A stretch of 64,000 nucleotides of DNA from Helichrysum umbraculigerum (lineage: Eukaryota; Streptophyta; Magnoliopsida; Asterales; Asteraceae). The stretch lies in contig CATIUR010000001.1 of NCBI GenBank assembly GCA_949592205.1, positions 240,392,750 through 240,456,749 of the forward strand. The letters run 5' to 3'. Positions within the stretch are counted from its first letter, which is position 1. Each line of letters begins with the position of its first letter. The notes beneath the pieces were generated by a model. It searched no databases. It worked only from the letters and a program-made list of their open reading frames with translations, and was not told where the DNA came from. Below, in pieces: positions 58,213 through 64,000 of this stretch. A program made the translations under genes and the position numbers.

Positions 58213-59628
58213 GGGTAAATGACAAAAATCGACTACGTACTGTCACGCGTTACTCCATGTATGCAATTTACCCATTAAATTGCTCATGTATGCAATGAAC
58301 CGGATAATTTTGTGTTATGATTTATCAAAAGTACATTTTTACCTTTTGATATTATACAATGCTGAGTTGGGTGACACGTCAGCTGCCATGTTATATTTTT
58401 TCCACATCAGTTGTACACGTGTACATACAATTGGCATCCACGTCATATCGTCTTTTCTGTTTTCTTTTGACTTATAATTATTCTTTTGGTGTATTAAGTT
58501 TTAATTAATATTAAAAAAAATCTAAAAATTCATAAACAGTAGCATATCTTCATCGTTCTCCCATTCATTCATCATAATCAATATACACATAACACACTCA
58601 TTATACTTTACCACCAATTGCCACTAGCAAAGCCTCCAAAATTAAACTAAAAAAAACAACCTTTCACTTATAAAACCTTCCGGTTGATTCTTAAATACAA
58701 ACACAATGACTAGCAATACAAAACCCTATAATCTTCAGCCACCACGACCACCACTGCATATCCGTCACCATTCATCCTAGGATCTATTTTGTCGGCCTCT
58801 CATCAGATTTGGTGATGGTTGTTGGTGAATTGTATTTTTTTTTTTATTTTCGAAGTTTTCAAATCAGAGCTTGTTATGGAACTTAAGATTGGGAGATAAT
58901 GCGGAAAATGAAGAGGTGAACGAGGTCGGAATCTGACTGGATTGCAGTAGGTATATTCAACAACCATCGCCGCCGCCGTCGCGTTCGTAAACCATCCATC
59001 TATTAACATACCCGATACTTGAGTTCCCTAATAGCGATGGACTAATTGATACCTTAAACTATAAAATGGGGTCAGCTTTAAGTGGGCTTGATACCTGATA
59101 ACGTTTTGCTTTTTTTTAGGCCGGTAAACTTGTGTTTTTCCGGCAAGCCATCAGAAACATCATCAACGATTACATTTTATTTTCATCACGTAAAATCCAC
59201 CAAGATCCACTTTTGAGATAGAAGACAAGAAAACTCTTGAGAAGGAAAAGTAAATTTTTTAGATCTTAGTTTTAAAAAATTGGGGTGGAAGCTTAAGTCA
59301 TGACTCCAATTTCTTCTTTTTTTTGGGTCATCGGCATTCAAGAAGAAGGTCTGTAGGAAAATCAAGTCATGGTGGTGTTAAACTGTTAGGTTAGTGGGTG
59401 GGTCTCAAATACAAGATACAGGTGGCTACAATGAATTCCATGTAAGCATTAATATTAAAATAAAAAAGCCAAATAATCATAGTTACCGGATCAACAGGTA
59501 GCAGGTTACCATGTTACTCACATCATTACAAGTTTTTTTGGTTCTTTGCATACATGAGCAATTTAATGGGTAGGTTGCATACATGGAGTAACGCGTGGCA
59601 GTACGTAGCCGATTATTGTCATTTACCC
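58213..59628. mobile_element. Non-autonomous Mutator-like element with 75-bp ends, possible Pack-MULE
   Basis: The first 75 bases (GGGTAAATGACAAAAATCGA...) recur inverted at the right end with about five differences, and the perfect 9-bp duplication TTAAATTTA stands at 58204-58212 and 59629-59637, diagnostic of Mutator-like elements. There is no MURA transposase. The interior (about 58600-59300) is richer in GC than the surroundings, with GACCACCACTGC and CGCCGCCGTCGCG tracts, unlike typical MITE filler, so it may be a captured gene fragment. No open frame longer than 68 residues is present. Confidence 0.88.
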
Positions 59629-59637
59629 TTAAATTTA

Positions 59638-61043
59638 TAACATGATATTTTGAAAACAAAAATTATATTTCAAAGTACGTGTTAAAGCTATCTTTTAAGT
59701 GTTATTAGACATATATGTTTGTATTTATATATTTTATTTCTTATTAATACAAACATTATATATATTCATTTAAAAATATAAAAAATATCCATACTTTTTT
59801 AGTACCTAGTACTCTGATTTATTAACGTTATCTTTTAATTGTTATTAGACATATATGGTTGTGTTTATATATTTTATCTCTTGTTAATACTTTTTACATA
59901 AAATATATTGATTTAAAAACTTTAAATATAAAAGATATCCAAACTGTTAACTACCTAGTACCTAGTATTTCTCCATGTCTATTTATTATTTTATTTTATT
60001 TTTTCTTTGAGTTGAAATAGTGGTTGGTGAGTTGGAATATGTTATGTTCCCCTAAAAAAAAAAAAAAAAAAGTTGGAATATGTTATGAATAGTGGATTTA
60101 CCTTTGGTAAATGTAGTAGAGACAATGTGTATATATAACTCATATAGGTACGTAGAGACTTAGCATAACTAGTGCAAGCGTATTCAGAGAATATTTCTCA
60201 TTGTAACATGTATATGAGTGTTACTCCATGAACGGTCTTATTAACGAGATGTAGAAACACTTTTTAGACTCATCAAAAAGTTTAGTGACATTCTCGAGCC
60301 TTTAGCATGCAGTGACTCGTGCTCGCCTAGCTTTTGAGTCTAGTTAATAAAATCATAACAGTGCAATTAGTCTTGTTTTGTATGAGAGGTGTTATATTAG
60401 CTAGCTAATAAAGATGTTTACTTTGCGAGTGATCTCTAGTACAATTATACCTATCGAGTCTAAGGATATATAGAAGTTTTATCAAGACTTGTCGTCGACA
60501 GAGTTTTAAAACTCTAAAATATCACACGTCCCTTCGAGTTGCAGAAAGCCATGGTTTGCTTCAACTTATGAAAGAATCTTGAACCTTTGCTTGTAGGTAC
60601 ACCAACTCCTCCTCATATGAATTCCAGTTCAAGAATGTTGACTTGATTGTTTTGACTTTTGAGTTTGAATCTTTACAACTTGCATGATCAATGCCAATTC
60701 AATAGCCAATATAGAAGAATAAAATTACCAGTCAACCACAAAAGTTGGTTAGTTGACCATGCCCATCATAGATCATATGCAACTCTAACAAAACTCATGG
60801 ATGGCAAAATACTACGAAAAAAAAATGACATTAAACTATATACTCTATGATGCTATAAGTAAAGCTGCTTTTTTAGTAAGGTTATATTAACATTGAGTAA
60901 CACAATCATACCAAGAATATCAAGAGGAAGATATGTATGTACAACCTCATATAACAGTGTTAATCAAGTGAGCAAAACCAAGAAAATTAGAATCATATAT
61001 AATCATATTGGTTAATATCAAATTTCAAGGTAAACTAATACAC
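59638..61043. other. Intergenic with a poly(A) micro-insertion
   Basis: No gene seen. Two similar blocks near 59690-59770 and 59825-59905 (TATCTTTTAANTGTTATTAGACATATATG) form an imperfect direct repeat. The last 100-200 bases are the 3' UTR of the receptor kinase on the minus strand. Confidence 0.55.
60031..60087 (+). mobile_element. Minimal retroposon: 7 bases plus poly(A), with 16-bp target duplication
   Basis: GTTGGAATATGTTATG occurs at 60031-60046 and 60072-60087. Between the copies lie only TTCCCCT and 18 A. This is the expected product of a LINE-driven insertion truncated almost to its tail. Confidence 0.75.
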
Positions 61044-64000
61044 TCACAAGAATTCATCTTTTGGAGAAGGATCATCTAATGTAGAAATAAGATTGCCAGC
61101 TCTTTCGTTTGATTCGATCAGCATCAACACGACTTCTCTCATTGACGGCCGATCAAATGGTGACATATTTGTGCACATTATAGCTATTTTCAAGATTGAA
61201 GTCATGTGGTTTATCACACGTTCATCACCCTCAACATCCAATCGACTATCAAGTATCCCAACATTTAATGAATTTTTTCGTATATAACTTCTTACCCATG
61301 TAACAAGATCACCTCCTTGATCTAGTGGTTGTACGGGTGCTCTTCCCGTTACTAGTTCTAATAGAACAACCCCGTAGCTGTATATATCACACTTCTCCGT
61401 CACCTTCATTGTATATGCATATTCTGTAACAAAAATATAACAAGAGCAAACATTAAGCATATATACTTAAATGGAAAAATCATAACTAACAACGTAAGAT
61501 TGCATGCTAGGGACTGATTATGCATATATCAAAAAAGTGGAAGTTTTAAAATGTGAAAAGAAAACAAATTCTTTTTGCGTACGCTGCATATAACTTCCAT
61601 GCTGTCAACAACACAAAAAACGGATACAAGAGTTTGAAGTGTGAGGTTATACCTGGAGCTATGTAACCATAGGAACCAGCAACCGCAGACATGGATTTAG
61701 ACTGAGGCATATCTATCACTTTAGCCAAACCGAAATCACCAACATGAGCTTCGTCATTTTCATCAAGTAAGATATTGTTGGACTTAATATCACGATGAAT
61801 GATCCGTGGTTTACAGTCATGGTGTAAATAAGAAAGCCCTTGAGCAGCCCCAAGAGCAATGGTAAACCGAGTTGGCCAGTTTAAGCTGCAATACGAACCA
61901 TTATGAAGCAATTCACCCAAACTACCTCTTGCCATATACTCATAAAGCAGAAAGTTTGAATCCTGGTAATTACAATACCCGTAAAGCTTCACAATGTTAC
62001 GATGCCTGATCTTTCCTAGCGTCAAGATTTCAGCGTGAAAACTGTTTTCGATAGTGTTTCCTTCTCGATTAGAAGCAAACTTTTTAACAGCAATTGTCTG
62101 GCCCGACTGCATAACCGCTTTATAAACTGTCCCTACAGCTCCTCTTCCTATAACGTAACTATCGTGGAAGTTTTTTGTTGCCTCAAGTAACTCTTGGAAC
62201 TTGAAACCGTCTTTCGGTGGAAAGTATATATCAGATGAGACTGGAGAAGATCTTTCTGTATCGTCCTCTAACACTGTAACGTTTTGTGTAGCCGATTTTT
62301 TCATGAAGTATAAGATAACAGCGATTAGAATAAGAGATACCCCACCTACAACAGTTGCGATTATCGTGACTATTTTTCCTTTCTTGTCATCCACACTCTG
62401 CGATGAAGATGGCGTAGGGGTGGAACCTGAAAATGCATCACAGCTTGGTAACGGGCTGCCACAAAGCCCATTGTTACCTGTGAAACTGCTGACAGCCATG
62501 TTTTGAAACAACGGTACAGATGGTAACGGCCCATTGAGGTTATTGTACGAGAAGTTGCACGTCATCAAACTTGAAAGGTTGGCAAAAGTAGTTGGGATTT
62601 CACCACTTAGATGATTGTTATCAAGCAGAAGATTTTCTAATAATATGAGATTCCCCAGCTGGGGCGGTATGGGGCCAGAGAGATTATTATGACTGAGATT
62701 TAAAGCAATCTGCAAGCTCGTAAGGGACCCTACCTCGGGTGGTATCTCACCTGAGATGACGTTACCACCCATCTGTAACTCGGTCAAACGAGAGAGATTA
62801 CTGAGGGCGGTTGGAATGTTCCCCGAGAGCTTGTTTTCGGAAAGCAAGAGCAGTTCTAGCTGAGAAAGTGCACCAAGCTCACGTGGTATGTTGTTTGAGA
62901 ATCCATTCCTGCTGAGATCGAGTCTTTGCAGCATCTTGCAATGCAGAATCCCGAGTGGTATTCGTCCCGTGATCAAATTTGACGAAATATTAAACTGCAC
63001 CAAATGAGTAAGTTTCCCCATCTCATTAGGCAACTCTGACGAGAAGTAGTTTCCAGAAAGATCAAGCCTTTGCAACTTTTTGCAGTTACCAATATCTGGT
63101 GGAATCGGGCCACTGAACCTGTTTTGACCCAATTCAATAGCCGACAGGTTTGCTAAATTGCACATTGAAGAAGGAAAGCTGCCTGTTATCTTGTTACCAC
63201 TGAGACGAAGCTGAACCAATGATTTGCAGTTAATAATTCCATTCGGGATGTTTCCATACAAAGCGTTGGATTCAAGATTCAGTAACATCAAGTTCCCACG
63301 CCTGCAAGCAAAAGGTGGGATCTTTCCGGTCAAATCATTATCAGAAAAGTCAACCACCCAAAGCCTGTTGTATATCCCAAACCCTTGAGGAATGCTGCCG
63401 TTTAACGAATTGCTAAACAGCTGCAACTGATACATTTTAGGTAGATACTGAAAACCAACGGGAATCGAACCTGTTAAAAAGTTTATGGAAAGATCAAGCT
63501 TTGTTAAGTTCCTCAAGTTACTAAGTTCATTTGGTATGACTCCATGAAGCTGGTTTTCAAACAAATAAAGCAGTGTAAGCCCTTTTATTTGACTGAACTC
63601 AGATGGGATTTCACCAACCAAAGAATTCTCTGAGAAATCGATCTCTGTAGCTAACGAAAGATTACCTATCTCTCTTGGGATTGTTCCATTTAATCCGTTT
63701 CTGTACAAATATAACTTCTTCAAGTACTTAAGTTTCCCAATCTCTTTCGGGATTTCACCAATGAGATTATTTTGGTACAAAGCAAGAGTCTCGAGACAAC
63801 TGCAGTTTGTAAGCTCTATTGGAATGGTTCCTGATAACTGATTATTCCAGAGGATTAAATCAGTTAACTTTGATAACAACCCGATTTCCTTTGGTATATC
63901 TCCATCAAAATTATTTTGAGCAACACCAAAATATACTAAGTTTTCACAACCACCGATCTCTACAGGTATACTTCCTGTCATACTATTTTGCCCGGCCCTA
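61044..64000 (-). CDS. LRR receptor-like serine/threonine kinase (subfamily XI-like), 5' end outside window
   Basis: Exons on the minus strand: beyond 64000 to 61653, and 61423-61044 (stop TGA). The intron falls between CCA-G and AA of the GYIAPEYAYTMK motif. The visible frame is open to the window edge (RAGQNSMTGSIP), so the ATG at 63981 is internal. Order: about 20 plant-type LRRs (LxxLxLxxNxLxGxIP), a cap ending NNGLCGSPLPSCDAF, one membrane span (IVTIIATVVGGVSLILIAVI, about 62310-62390), then the kinase. The kinase has glycine loop GRGAVG, AVKK lysine, catalytic HRDIKSNN (an RD kinase), DFGLAK and the GSYGYIAPEYAYT activation end. All catalytic residues are present. It resembles the At2g33170/At5g63930 type. 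The ligand is unknown. Confidence 0.93.

Noticed and set aside
63981..63981. ATG at 63981 as start of the receptor kinase
   Set aside because: The frame is open upstream to the window edge and reads LRR sequence (RAGQNSMTGSIP), so the Met is internal and the start lies outside.

Overview
The window is nuclear DNA of a flowering plant: AT-rich, with short intron-split genes separated by long transposon-filled gaps. The protein families (pectate lyase PL1, glycine-rich wall protein, S1/SPH secreted protein, subfamily XI-like LRR receptor kinase) and the Tekay/Del-like LTR elements fit a eudicot. The daisy family is my guess from the overall look and is not proven by the sequence.

Layout. 1-1966: 3' half of a LINE, running in from outside the window. 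1979-7260: intergenic, packed with MITEs and foldback elements. 7467-11637 (+): a complete seven-exon pectate lyase gene. 11.6-20.7 kb: intergenic, with a probable old LTR (from 14769) and a PIF/Harbinger MITE (19287-19628). 20858-21292 (+): a small secreted glycine-rich protein. 23090-28658 (+): a seven-exon, 989-residue helical protein that I read as the plant FIRRM/C1orf112 relative FLIP (meiotic recombination, FIGL1 partner). 29894-31710: a small hAT-like element carrying two foldback elements in TA microsatellites. 33588-34028 (+): an S1/SPH-type secreted protein, followed by a large foldback. 36673-57445: one hAT transposon swollen from about 2.9 kb to 20.8 kb by nested insertions. 58213-59628: a non-autonomous MULE with a perfect 9-bp target duplication. 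61044-64000 (-): the 3' part of an LRR receptor-like kinase gene, cut by the window edge.

The nest can be read completely from target duplications. The hAT element (TSD ATCAAATC/ATCAAGTC) received LTR-like element A (38167-53436, TSD GTAAA) and solo LTR C (54318-56918, TSD AAGGT). A in turn received a complete non-autonomous gag-only LTR retrotransposon (38303-47757, TSD TATAA) and solo LTR B (48785-52676, TSD CGGGT).

The most interesting signal is a shared design in these LTRs. Each carries (i) an array of short imperfect palindromes whose arms change between units while staying complementary, around a fairly constant loop, and (ii) a GC-rich cluster of one self-complementary word that differs from LTR to LTR. 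The gag-only element continues the hairpin array through its 5' leader up to gag. The compensatory changes suggest a maintained RNA or DNA hairpin function. I know of no description of it. The host genes show no evident functional linkage to each other.
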